From Paenibacillus sp. KS-LC4 (GTDB lineage: Bacteria > Bacillota > Bacilli > Paenibacillales > Paenibacillaceae), in the NCBI RefSeq assembly GCF_036894955.1, contig NZ_CP145905.1, positions 3,118,501 through 3,182,500 on the forward strand: DNA of 64,000 bases. The letters run 5' to 3'. A program made the translations under genes and the position numbers. The notes under the pieces are model-generated. The model worked only from the letters and a program-made list of their open reading frames with translations. It did not search any database and had not been told where the DNA came from. Position 1 is the first letter of the stretch. Each line of letters begins with the position of its first letter. Below, in pieces: positions 17,446-25,680 of this stretch.

Positions 17446-18669
17446 ATGGCACGTGTATTAGTAGTCATTACTCCAGCTGAAGGACATGTGAATCCGTCGT
17501 TAGGATTAGTTACTCAGTTGACGAACAATGGTGAGGAAGTCATCTATGTATGCACGGAGGAGTATCGTTCCCGAATTGAACAAACCGGTGCCCAGATACT
17601 TACCTATCCATTTCCACAAGATGCCTTCTCTCATGATCCGGTGTTGAAGCCTCAGGAGTACAAGCATTCTTATCAGTTCATTCATATGATGATAAGCGGA
17701 ATCATTCGGAGGATTATCCCCAATGTGCTGCGATTAATAGAGAATCAAAAGTTTGACTATATAATATTTGATTCCCTGATGGGATGGGGAGGGACTATTC
17801 TTTCAGAAAAACTGGGCATTCCCGCGGTGTGTTCAATTGCCTCCTTTGCTTTTATAGAGCCTCTTGGGTCTGGATCAGACCTTAATGAGACGGAGACGAA
17901 GGAGCTTTATGAGACTACGATGAAGATAGCAACTGAGTTATCCGAAGAGTTTCAAGTGAGTATTCCAGCCATGGAAGAGATTCCGGCACATGCAGGTCAG
18001 TTAAAGCTCGTGTACACTAGCCGTTATTTTCAGCCGCAGGCAGAAAAGCTGGATGATCGTTTTATTTTCACTGGTCCTTCGATCATAACACGTCAAGATG
18101 CTCCGGTCTTCTCGTTCGAGCCGCTTCGCGAACGCTACCCTCAAACCGTGTACATTGCCATGGGTACGATTTTAAATAAGAACTTGGATTTCTATCAGCT
18201 TTGTTTTGAAGCATTAGGTGACCTACCCGTGAATGTTGTTCTATCTTCAGGGAAATACACGGATATGGAGCCGCTGACGGAACAAATTCCTCCTAATTTT
18301 ATCGTCAAGCCATATATTGCACAGTTGGAAATGCTGCAGCATACAGATGTTTTTATTACACATGCTGGAATGAACAGCACGAGTGAGGCGCTATATTACA
18401 ACGTTCCGATGGTGATGATCCCATTAACGTCAGATCAGCCTCTTGTTGCAGATCGGGTACAGGAGTTGGGCGCGGGTATTACTTTGAATAAACATAACCT
18501 CAGTGCAACTAATTTGAGAGAGGCGTTAATAGAAGTCTTACACAATTCACTTTATAAACGGCAGGCTTACCTCATCGGCGAATCTTTACGCCAGGCTGGA
18601 GGCTACAAGCGGGCCGCCGAAATGATCATGAGTCATATGGGTTCAGCCCGAGGAAGTTACACAATTTAG
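17446..18669 (+). CDS. macrolide-type (MGT/YjiC-like) UDP-glycosyltransferase
   Basis: This 407-residue GT-B, family 1 glycosyltransferase has N-terminal acceptor motif VVITPAEGHVNPSLGLV. Its C-terminal donor-binding signature is FITHAGMNSTSEALYYNVPM, followed by IPLTSDQPLVADRVQELGAG. It resembles the macrolide glycosyltransferase group that attaches a sugar to antibiotics or flavonoids. I chose the ATG at 17446, because GGGGAGG stands nine bases before it; the upstream in-frame ATG at 17425 precedes that site. It sits 70 bases after the MFS gene and probably shares its transcript. The pair could modify and expel a toxic compound. Confidence 0.9.
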   Translation: MARVLVVITPAEGHVNPSLGLVTQLTNNGEEVIYVCTEEYRSRIEQTGAQILTYPFPQDAFSHDPVLKPQEYKHSYQFIHMMISGIIRRIIPNVLRLIENQKFDYIIFDSLMGWGGTILSEKLGIPAVCSIASFAFIEPLGSGSDLNETETKELYETTMKIATELSEEFQVSIPAMEEIPAHAGQLKLVYTSRYFQPQAEKLDDRFIFTGPSIITRQDAPVFSFEPLRERYPQTVYIAMGTILNKNLDFYQLCFEALGDLPVNVVLSSGKYTDMEPLTEQIPPNFIVKPYIAQLEMLQHTDVFITHAGMNSTSEALYYNVPMVMIPLTSDQPLVADRVQELGAGITLNKHNLSATNLREALIEVLHNSLYKRQAYLIGESLRQAGGYKRAAEMIMSHMGSARGSYTI

Positions 18670-18682
18670 TGGTGTTCCATTC

Positions 18683-18715
18683 AAAGTCGCTTACAAAGCG
18701 GCTTTTTTTGTTTTT
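18683..18715 (+). terminator. terminator after the glycosyltransferase
   Basis: AAAGTCGCTT pairs with AAGCGGCTTT (one G-T wobble) around a three-base loop, then a long T run. Confidence 0.8.
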
Positions 18716-18833
18716 AGGAACCAAGTTGTTGTCCAAAGCCAAGGACAATAACTTGGGAGCAATGTCTGGACCGAAAAGCGGCAACATACTGGTTGTATGG
18801 CGCAAAGTGGTGCTATTGATGAGTGAAGCTTCC

Positions 18834-20306
18834 TTACTGGTTTCTCATACGATATTCGGAAGGAGTTTGGCCAGTTACGGATTTGAAAATACGACTGAAA
18901 TAGTGATGATCAATATAACCAACTTGAACAGCTATATCCTTTAATTTCAGAGTATCATTTTGTTGAATGAGTTGTTTTGCTTTTTCAATACGCTTATTGG
19001 TCAAATATTCCACAAACGTTGTCTGACCATATTGACGAAACATGGACCAAACGCTGGTTCTTGAAGCTTCAAATTTTTCGCAAATATCATTCAAAGTAAG
19101 TGGCTCTGATAGGTTGGTTGTGATGTAATCTATAACTTTTTGGTAATACAATGATGAATCGTCGTTAACGTTTTCGACTTCGGCTGTGTTAGGAAATAAA
19201 GGAGATAGCATCTGGCTAAAGGCTTCTCTTGCCTCTTCAAATCGATTGGCGAATACGATAATTTCTTCGATCTGCTTGTTTAAGCGGTGCAGCGTAAAGC
19301 TTGTCCATGACGGTACATATTTGGCAACACTAAAGAGAATATATTTCAAACTTCGTTCAACAATATGGTTGTTGCACATCTCGTGGTTCCATTCCTCAAA
19401 AAGCTTCTGGAGCTCTACCCCAAAGGCCTGAGCTTTTTTACTCGCAGCCAAGTTAATTAGATATTGAAGTCTATCCTCCCTTTCTTTCCATGCAGGAGGA
19501 GCAGCAATAGGAAGGAGGGAAGAATGAAGCTGGTAACCTATGATTTTTCTTAGGTCCAGTTGCTGATATAAGCTCTCTATAGCACTAGTTAGACAGTCAA
19601 TTCCCACGGGATCTGGTGTGTAAAGGAAGGACATAAGTTCAGGTTTTTTTACCATATTCAAAAATAATGGCGTAGGCTCAACTGAAGAACAGAAGGAATC
19701 TTCTTTAGTTAACCCAACAAATACGAGATAATCCCATTTATTTGTTGAGACGACCCATATGTGATTCTCTGGATTTGGAATCATATATTCATGTGTTCTC
19801 ATCAAAGCAATTATAAAATGCTCATGTGAATTCGGAGATGATTTTTGCCAGCGTATGTGATCGTCAGGGTTTGAAATATCAAGGACTTTTTGCAGCCATA
19901 TTGAGATTTCCTCTCTTTTGCGAGCCTCATGCTTTCTATAGAGATTATGCAGCAACAGATTCATTGCCTTTTCGTCAATTGGTTTTAGTAAGTATTCCAT
20001 CACTTGTGCTCTAATGGCTTCTCGTGCGTAGTCAAAAGAAGGGTAGCCACTGACAATAATAACAGGGAGGTCTGGCCAATTATTCTGTATGGTCTGCGCT
20101 AATTCCAATCCATCTATGGACGACATTCTAATGTCTGTAAACACAACATCGGGACGAGTAGATTGAATGTGGAGTAAAGCTTGCTCACCGCTATAAGATT
20201 CAGCGATTTCTACTAAAGGTTTACCATTTTCCAACCTGAATTTCTCTATGATTCGCTTTAATTCATCTATGAAAAACGGTTCATCATCGACAACCAAGAT
20301 ACGCAT
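18834..20306 (-). CDS. YesN-like response regulator with AraC DNA-binding domain (first system)
   Basis: This 490-residue protein has a receiver domain at ~1-120 (VVDDEPFF, phosphorylated Asp in VVFTDIRMSSIDGLEL, VSGY, LLKPID), a ~270-residue middle region, and an AraC double helix-turn-helix at ~390-490 (FEASRTSVWSMFRQYGQTTF, DIAVQVGYIDHHYFSRIFK). It is the cytoplasmic output of the kinase gene just upstream, separated by seven bases. The kinase-regulator pair is divergent from an ABC importer at 22.3-25.4 kb, its likely target. The gene is convergent with the glycosyltransferase. Confidence 0.93.
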   Translation of the reverse strand: MRILVVDDEPFFIDELKRIIEKFRLENGKPLVEIAESYSGEQALLHIQSTRPDVVFTDIRMSSIDGLELAQTIQNNWPDLPVIIVSGYPSFDYAREAIRAQVMEYLLKPIDEKAMNLLLHNLYRKHEARKREEISIWLQKVLDISNPDDHIRWQKSSPNSHEHFIIALMRTHEYMIPNPENHIWVVSTNKWDYLVFVGLTKEDSFCSSVEPTPLFLNMVKKPELMSFLYTPDPVGIDCLTSAIESLYQQLDLRKIIGYQLHSSLLPIAAPPAWKEREDRLQYLINLAASKKAQAFGVELQKLFEEWNHEMCNNHIVERSLKYILFSVAKYVPSWTSFTLHRLNKQIEEIIVFANRFEEAREAFSQMLSPLFPNTAEVENVNDDSSLYYQKVIDYITTNLSEPLTLNDICEKFEASRTSVWSMFRQYGQTTFVEYLTNKRIEKAKQLIQQNDTLKLKDIAVQVGYIDHHYFSRIFKSVTGQTPSEYRMRNQ

Positions 20307-20313
20307 GAATACC

Positions 20314-22128
20314 TCACCTTTCTTTGCAATCGAGTTTCCCTGAAACTAAGACAAAAGCGCCATTTTCCCTACCATTACCAACAATGAAGTTAAGTTCTTC
20401 TTTATACAACAGTTTAAGTCTAATATATGTGCTAATTAGACCCATTCCTCCGATAGTTAGGGGATCAATGGCTTGGCCCATTCCTATTTTTTCACTGTTT
20501 TCGTTCATTTGTTGGTAAATATTGGCTAACTTATCCGTTTGGAATCCTTGACCATTATCTTTAATTAGTAGCTCCCATCGGTCTTCAAATATATTGATGT
20601 GTACATGAATGATAAGAGTTGGATTTCCTGTAAAACCGTATTTGATGCAGTTTTCAACTAGAGGTTGTATGGTTAATTTGGGAATCTTAATCCTTTGAAC
20701 TTCTTTAGGAACATCAATGGTATACGTAAGACGATGCAAATATCTAGTTTTGATCAAATGTAAGTAGTCACTTACAAATTTTATTTCTTCGCCCATGTCA
20801 ACTACTTTATTTGCGGTTGAAATAGGGTATTGCAGAAATTGGGCCAATTTCCCCGAAATTTCAGAAATCTGATCATTCCGCTCTCTATCAGCCAATGCTT
20901 TAATAACTCCAAGCATATTAAATAGGAAATGAGGATTAATTTGCGCTTGCAGAACCTCGAAATGCGAGCGCAGTTGCATTGTTCGAAACTGCACAGCTTC
21001 TTCCAAAGAGATCTGCAGTCTTTCGTTCATTCTCCGGAAAGAACGGTTAAGCATGTCAATAGCATCCTCTTTCCATTTATTCTCAATGTTAGGGCTGCGC
21101 TCATCCAGCGATATGGAGTCAATTGCTTTTCTAAGCTTAATCAAAGGAGCAGTCAATGTTCTGGATAAGATGTAGAAAACGGCTGCTGATAAGAGAATTA
21201 ATAGCGCGACTGCTAAAAAAGTAACATTCCGGAAAAGCTTTAGAGATGCCAACATCTCGTTCTTAGGAATGAGATACATGACAGTGAGCGGAGTATAGGT
21301 TGAACGTATGGCAACCGCATAGGAGCTCTCTTTACCGTTACTATTAAGATATGAGTTGAAGTAGTTAGTGTCTTTCATTTGGGAACGTACCGTTTGAACA
21401 AGCTCTGCAACATTCGAACGTTCATCAGAAAACGGGAAGATGATCGTTTGGTCAGAAAATAAAACGATGCTTACCTTGGAAAGCGGCTTCTTTCCCTGAT
21501 AAGCCACTTGCAACAAATCTTCAACCGTGAATTGTACTTCTAGAAAGCCAATTTCACGGTCGGCGACACGTAGTTGTCGAGAGAAAGAAATCACAGGCTG
21601 CGTTCCTCTTTCGTTGGAAGAGATCCATGGATCATGATCAAACATGCGAACAACAGTGGCGCCTTTAGCCTGGCGAACGACACTTAAGTCCATCTCGTTT
21701 AATAATTGCGGGGCTGTTATCGTGTAATCTTTATTGGAGTACAAGTTACCGCTAACGTTATAAATACTCACCCGATGCACCTGCTGGTGAATTTCTGTCA
21801 GTAAAGAGAGGCTGTTATAAATGGATTTACTGGCATTAAGTTGTTCAAAGTCAATGCCAGTAGAGGTTAAAGCATCTAATCGCCGTACAACGGAATTATC
21901 AGTGTTATCTAAATAAAGCTGGGATGTGATATTAGCGAATTCATGGAACCATGTATCGACTTGGGAGGAGGAGGTTTCCACTTTCTGCTCGACATTGCCC
22001 GAGATATTATCTTCAATATTTCCTTTCAAATACAAATACATAGGGACCCCGATAACGGTAGCGAAAAATAGTATGGTGATTAAATATGTAATGAACAATC
22101 GAAATTGGAATGTTTTGTAAGAAAACAA
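20314..22128 (-). CDS. YesM-like sensor histidine kinase (first system)
   Basis: The 604-residue membrane kinase has one N-terminal helix, a ~260-residue extracellular sensor region, a second helix (FLAVALLILLSAAVFYILS), a HAMP linker, and the His_kinase domain with phospho-acceptor His in QINPHFLFN (~residue 396). The ATPase domain contains QPLVENCIKYGF and IKDNGQGF. The TTG start at 22128 is set seven bases after GGAGG. It phosphorylates the adjacent YesN-like regulator. The ligand is probably a glycan fragment or the sugar-loaded binding protein encoded divergently at 22314 (inferred). Confidence 0.93.
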   Translation of the reverse strand: MFSYKTFQFRLFITYLITILFFATVIGVPMYLYLKGNIEDNISGNVEQKVETSSSQVDTWFHEFANITSQLYLDNTDNSVVRRLDALTSTGIDFEQLNASKSIYNSLSLLTEIHQQVHRVSIYNVSGNLYSNKDYTITAPQLLNEMDLSVVRQAKGATVVRMFDHDPWISSNERGTQPVISFSRQLRVADREIGFLEVQFTVEDLLQVAYQGKKPLSKVSIVLFSDQTIIFPFSDERSNVAELVQTVRSQMKDTNYFNSYLNSNGKESSYAVAIRSTYTPLTVMYLIPKNEMLASLKLFRNVTFLAVALLILLSAAVFYILSRTLTAPLIKLRKAIDSISLDERSPNIENKWKEDAIDMLNRSFRRMNERLQISLEEAVQFRTMQLRSHFEVLQAQINPHFLFNMLGVIKALADRERNDQISEISGKLAQFLQYPISTANKVVDMGEEIKFVSDYLHLIKTRYLHRLTYTIDVPKEVQRIKIPKLTIQPLVENCIKYGFTGNPTLIIHVHINIFEDRWELLIKDNGQGFQTDKLANIYQQMNENSEKIGMGQAIDPLTIGGMGLISTYIRLKLLYKEELNFIVGNGRENGAFVLVSGKLDCKER

Positions 22129-22151
22129 TATGATACCTCCTTCCTAAAAGG

Positions 22152-22173
22152 TATTTCAAGCTTACTTGAAATA
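22152..22173. promoter_or_regulatory. inverted repeat in the leader of the kinase gene
   Basis: TATTTCAAG and CTTGAAATA are perfect 9-bp arms around CTTA, ~24 bases before the kinase start. In the 185-base divergent spacer it could be an operator, or an mRNA hairpin close to the ribosome site. Confidence 0.4.
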
Positions 22174-22313
22174 AAGTAAGGGCGCAACATAATTATCAAG
22201 TTAGAAGCACAATGAATAATAATCCACTTCGTCTTGAACAAATCTCCATTTATCATTAAAGTGAAATCGTATACAGTACAAATGTAAGCACATACAACCG
22301 AGGAGGAACAAAG

Positions 22314-23666
22314 ATGAGGGGTATATTTTCTGTAAAGTCTACAGGGAAAATGACAGCTATTTTGGCAGCTGCATTAATAGTAACAACGGCATGTGGAAAC
22401 GGTGGTAGTTCTTCTTCGCCAACATCTACAGTGGGTGTTGATGCAAGTCCACAAGCAGGGGCAACGGCTGAACCAACCAAAAATATATCACTTAAAGTTT
22501 TAATGCATGCCTCTTGGTATCAAGCGGGGATGGAAGCCGTCGTAAAGGATGCAGCAACTAAGGGATTTGATTTGCAAATTGAGAAGGTTGCAGAAGGAGA
22601 GCAAGGGGATAACCTGATAAAAACTCGTTTCGCGACACAAGATAAGCCAGACATTTTGATGTATTATACGGGTCAAGCCCAAATTTCACAGCTTGGTGAT
22701 CCAGCAGATAACTTTGTTTTGCAGGATGGACAAGAATGGATGAAGAACTTTGATGCAAAAGCATGGACAGGCGCCATGGATGTTGATGGAAAATTTTACG
22801 GGGGGCCTTATCAAGGGATCAATGCAGGTGTCGTGCTTTACAATAAAAAATTGTTTCAAAGCTTAAATTTGCAAGTGCCTACGACGTACGATGATTTGTT
22901 GAAAGTAAGCGATACCATTCTCAAAGCAGGGAAAACGCCGGTCTATTTTGCAGGAAAAGATGCTTGGACCTTGCAATTACCTGCGTTTCAAGCGGTGGCT
23001 ACGCCAGAATATTTGGGAATCGTAAAAGGCATTAATGATAACACGGCTAAATTCGGTGATTTGGAAAATTTTAAAAATGGTTTAAAACAAATGGATGATT
23101 TGAAATCCAAAGGTTATATCAATGAAACCTTCCTCTCCGATACTTATGACAATGCACAAAAAGCGCTCGCGACGGGAGAAGTTGGTATGTTTTATATGGC
23201 TACTTGGGTAATGTCTGATATTGCAAAAAAATTCCCGGATCAAGTAAACGATATCGGTGCTTTCATGATGCCGATGGAAGATGGAAAATCCCACTTAGCT
23301 CTATTCAACCCTAATTCGATTTATATTGTAAAAGGTGAAAATCAGGATGCAGCGCAAAAATTCATGAACTATTTCGAATCCATTGAGACGCAAAATATTT
23401 TCTTCAGTAATGAAGGAGGTATTCCTGCGATTAAAGGTGTAACGGAGACGAAGCTCACACCTGCGGAATTAGATTCCAAAACGCTTGTTGATGAAGGTAA
23501 GGGAGTAGTTAACTTTGGAACAGGGTTTAAATATTCGTATGGGAGTCCCGATTCATACATTCAAGACTTTATGGCTGGTGGGAAAACAATAGACCAAGTT
23601 ATGGATGCGATGCAGAAGGAATTCGTGAAGAATGCGAAAGCCAAAGATGATCCAAAGTTTCAATAA
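22314..23666 (+). CDS. sugar ABC transporter substrate-binding lipoprotein (first system)
   Basis: This 450-residue lipoprotein has a signal ending in TTACGNGG and is a family 1 extracellular solute-binding protein (FATQDKPDILMYYTGQAQ, KFYGGPYQGINAGVVLYNKK, KALATGEVGMFYM, ALFNPNSIYIVKG). It captures an oligosaccharide and hands it to the two permeases downstream. GAGGAGGA precedes the ATG. A hairpin separates it from the permease genes, a common way to give the binding protein more message. No ATPase gene is present; importers of this class usually share a general MsmX-type ATPase. Confidence 0.93.
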   Translation: MRGIFSVKSTGKMTAILAAALIVTTACGNGGSSSSPTSTVGVDASPQAGATAEPTKNISLKVLMHASWYQAGMEAVVKDAATKGFDLQIEKVAEGEQGDNLIKTRFATQDKPDILMYYTGQAQISQLGDPADNFVLQDGQEWMKNFDAKAWTGAMDVDGKFYGGPYQGINAGVVLYNKKLFQSLNLQVPTTYDDLLKVSDTILKAGKTPVYFAGKDAWTLQLPAFQAVATPEYLGIVKGINDNTAKFGDLENFKNGLKQMDDLKSKGYINETFLSDTYDNAQKALATGEVGMFYMATWVMSDIAKKFPDQVNDIGAFMMPMEDGKSHLALFNPNSIYIVKGENQDAAQKFMNYFESIETQNIFFSNEGGIPAIKGVTETKLTPAELDSKTLVDEGKGVVNFGTGFKYSYGSPDSYIQDFMAGGKTIDQVMDAMQKEFVKNAKAKDDPKFQ

Positions 23667-23675
23667 TTAAATTTA

Positions 23676-23715
23676 ATAGAGAATGTAGAGACTGCGCGCA
23701 GCTCTCATTCTCTAT
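23676..23715 (+). other. intercistronic stem-loop between binding protein and permease genes
   Basis: ATAGAGAATG (23676-23685) and CATTCTCTAT (23706-23715) pair perfectly, with an inner AGAG/CTCT stem. There is no T run, so it looks more like an mRNA-stabilising or attenuating element than a full terminator. Confidence 0.6.
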
Positions 23716-23732
23716 TCATAGAGGGGTATCAT

Positions 23733-24608
23733 ATGCAAACACTGATTAAAAGAAATTACTCCTACGGCATGCTTCTTCCCGGGCTATTGCTATTTGTCAT
23801 TTTTTTTGTTCTTCCCTCAATTGCTAGCTTTTATTATGCATTTACGAACTGGAGCGGCGTTGGAAATTTCCATTGGATTGGATGGGATAATTTCAGAAGC
23901 TTAATGGATAGCGATGATGCCTCGATAGCGTTTCGCAATACTTTTTTGTTTACGTTCCTCACAACGATTGTCAAAGTTGTGCTCGGTTTGGCGCTTGCCC
24001 TATTTGTAAATCAAAAATTAAAGACAGCGGTTTATCTTCGATCTATGCTTTTCTTTCCAGCCATTCTCAGCAGCATTGCTGTTGCTCTTGCATTTACAGC
24101 CATTTATCATCCAGAGCAAGGGATAATAAATCAAGCGCTAAGGTTTGTTCATTTGGAAAGTTGGACCCAAAATTGGATTACGGATCGGCAACTTGTTATG
24201 TATTCCGTATCATTCGTAGAAATTTGGAAGTGGACGGGCTTCCATATGGTTTTATTTCTAGCAGGTTTACAAACGATCTCGCACGATATGTATGAATCAT
24301 CAACCATTGACGGAGCCAATAAATGGAAACAGCTTCGATATATCACACTGCCGCTTCTACGATCAGTCATTAATGCTAATATCATGTTTTGTATTATTGG
24401 TGGCCTGAAGGTATTTGATATTGTGTATGGACTTACCGGAGGTGGGCCAGGCAATGCCTCTGCTGTCCTTAACACCGTCATCTTCAAAAACTTTGCGCAA
24501 GGACGATATGGAGAAGCTACAGCTGCCAACGTCATCCTCTTCTTAATCATTGTTTTTATTGTGCTTGTACTGAATAAATTATTAGGAAACCGAGAAGAAG
24601 AGGGGTAA
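23733..24608 (+). CDS. carbohydrate ABC transporter permease, MalF-like (first system)
   Basis: This 291-residue permease has six membrane helices and the ABC EAA-type loop (YESSTIDGANKWKQLRYITLPLL) that docks the ATPase. It belongs to the UgpA/MalF-type CUT1 group. GAGGGG precedes the ATG. It pairs with the permease four bases downstream and with the binding protein upstream. Confidence 0.93.
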   Translation: MQTLIKRNYSYGMLLPGLLLFVIFFVLPSIASFYYAFTNWSGVGNFHWIGWDNFRSLMDSDDASIAFRNTFLFTFLTTIVKVVLGLALALFVNQKLKTAVYLRSMLFFPAILSSIAVALAFTAIYHPEQGIINQALRFVHLESWTQNWITDRQLVMYSVSFVEIWKWTGFHMVLFLAGLQTISHDMYESSTIDGANKWKQLRYITLPLLRSVINANIMFCIIGGLKVFDIVYGLTGGGPGNASAVLNTVIFKNFAQGRYGEATAANVILFLIIVFIVLVLNKLLGNREEEG

Positions 24609-24612
24609 GATC

Positions 24613-25434
24613 ATGTCCGTGTCGGTTAAACGTTATTCGATGGAAATCATAGCTGTTCTTATAAGCATGTTTGTAGCCATTCCTTCTTTACTAATCTTAC
24701 TGAATTCATTTAAGAATCAGCAGGAAGCAGCGGATTTAAGTCTCTCAATCCCACAAGTTTGGGCTATATGGGATAATTATTCAACGGTATTTCGTGAAGC
24801 CCATATTATAAAAGCCTTCGGTAATACGATTCTAGTTACAGGAGTAAGTGTGGTAGGAATCATTATGGCATGCTCTCTCACTGCTTATGTTATTCAACGT
24901 CGGAATGATGCCTTTTGCCGGTTTTTACGTTCTCTATTGTTGATCGGTATGATACTGCCCATTTCGATCATTACTACGTATATGCTTTTAAAATCATTGA
25001 ACATGAGCGGCAATTATGTGGGGATTATTTTGTTATACATCGCAACGAGCTTCGCCTTTACAACTTATTTGTATATTGGATTTTTCACAGGTATTCCGCG
25101 AGAAATCGACGAGGCGGCCAGTATGGATGGGACTGAAGGACTTCGCTTGTACATAAAAGTGATTTTTCCTTTACTGAAACCGATTAATGCCACCGTCTTC
25201 ATTTTATCCTTTATGACCATATGGAATGATTTTAATTTATCGTTATATTTCTTGAATAGCCCCAGCCGTTTTACTCTCAGTTTGACTGTTTTTTTCTTCT
25301 TCGGTCAGCATTCAGCAGACTGGAATTTAGTATTTGCGGACATAATGATCATTTCTTTGCCAGTTATTACGGTTTACTTGTTAATGCAGAAGCATATTGT
25401 ATCAGGAATGACGGCTGGAGCGATTAAGGGATAG
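24613..25434 (+). CDS. carbohydrate ABC transporter permease, MalG-like (first system)
   Basis: This 273-residue six-helix permease has an EAA loop IDEAASMDGTEGLRLYIKVI and the usual MalG-type end (QKHIVSGMTAGAIKG). It is the partner of the preceding permease in a CUT1 importer. An AGAAGAAGAGGGG stretch before the ATG spans the end of the previous gene, indicating coupled translation. Confidence 0.93.
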   Translation: MSVSVKRYSMEIIAVLISMFVAIPSLLILLNSFKNQQEAADLSLSIPQVWAIWDNYSTVFREAHIIKAFGNTILVTGVSVVGIIMACSLTAYVIQRRNDAFCRFLRSLLLIGMILPISIITTYMLLKSLNMSGNYVGIILLYIATSFAFTTYLYIGFFTGIPREIDEAASMDGTEGLRLYIKVIFPLLKPINATVFILSFMTIWNDFNLSLYFLNSPSRFTLSLTVFFFFGQHSADWNLVFADIMIISLPVITVYLLMQKHIVSGMTAGAIKG

Positions 25435-25439
25435 AGTCT

Positions 25440-25469
25440 AGGCTGTAATAAGGAAACTTATTATAGCCT
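25440..25469 (+). terminator. hairpin closing the first ABC operon
   Basis: AGGCTGTAATAAG pairs with CTTATTATAGCCT (one wobble) around a GAAA tetraloop. The T run is poor. Confidence 0.55.
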
Positions 25470-25544
25470 CCTGTTTCTCTGCTTTACACGAAAGAGCGGG
25501 CGCGGCGTTTAATTAAACAGTCCGCGTGGATAATAACAACTAAA

Positions 25545-25560
25545 ATGATTGCGCTTACAT
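25545..25560. promoter_or_regulatory. CcpA cre-like site before the beta-helix gene
   Basis: ATGATTGCGCTTACAT fits the Bacillus cre consensus WTGNNARCGNWWWCAW at all but one position (T for A at position 6). It lies ~120 bases before the secreted beta-helix gene. Catabolite control would be expected for a glycan-degrading gene, but the site is unproven. Confidence 0.4.
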
Positions 25561-25680
25561 GATGGTGAAGCTTGAAAAAGCAGGAATAGCTACGTAAACA
25601 TGCGAGAGGAGGTGAGTTGAGTATTAGTCAATGAAAAAAAGAAGGATGTTAGATTAGAACCTGACGGGGAGTGAAAGACA

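Noticed and set aside
18669..18944. 91-codon frame after the glycosyltransferase
   Set aside because: It runs through the strong terminator at 18683-18715 and into the convergent regulator gene.
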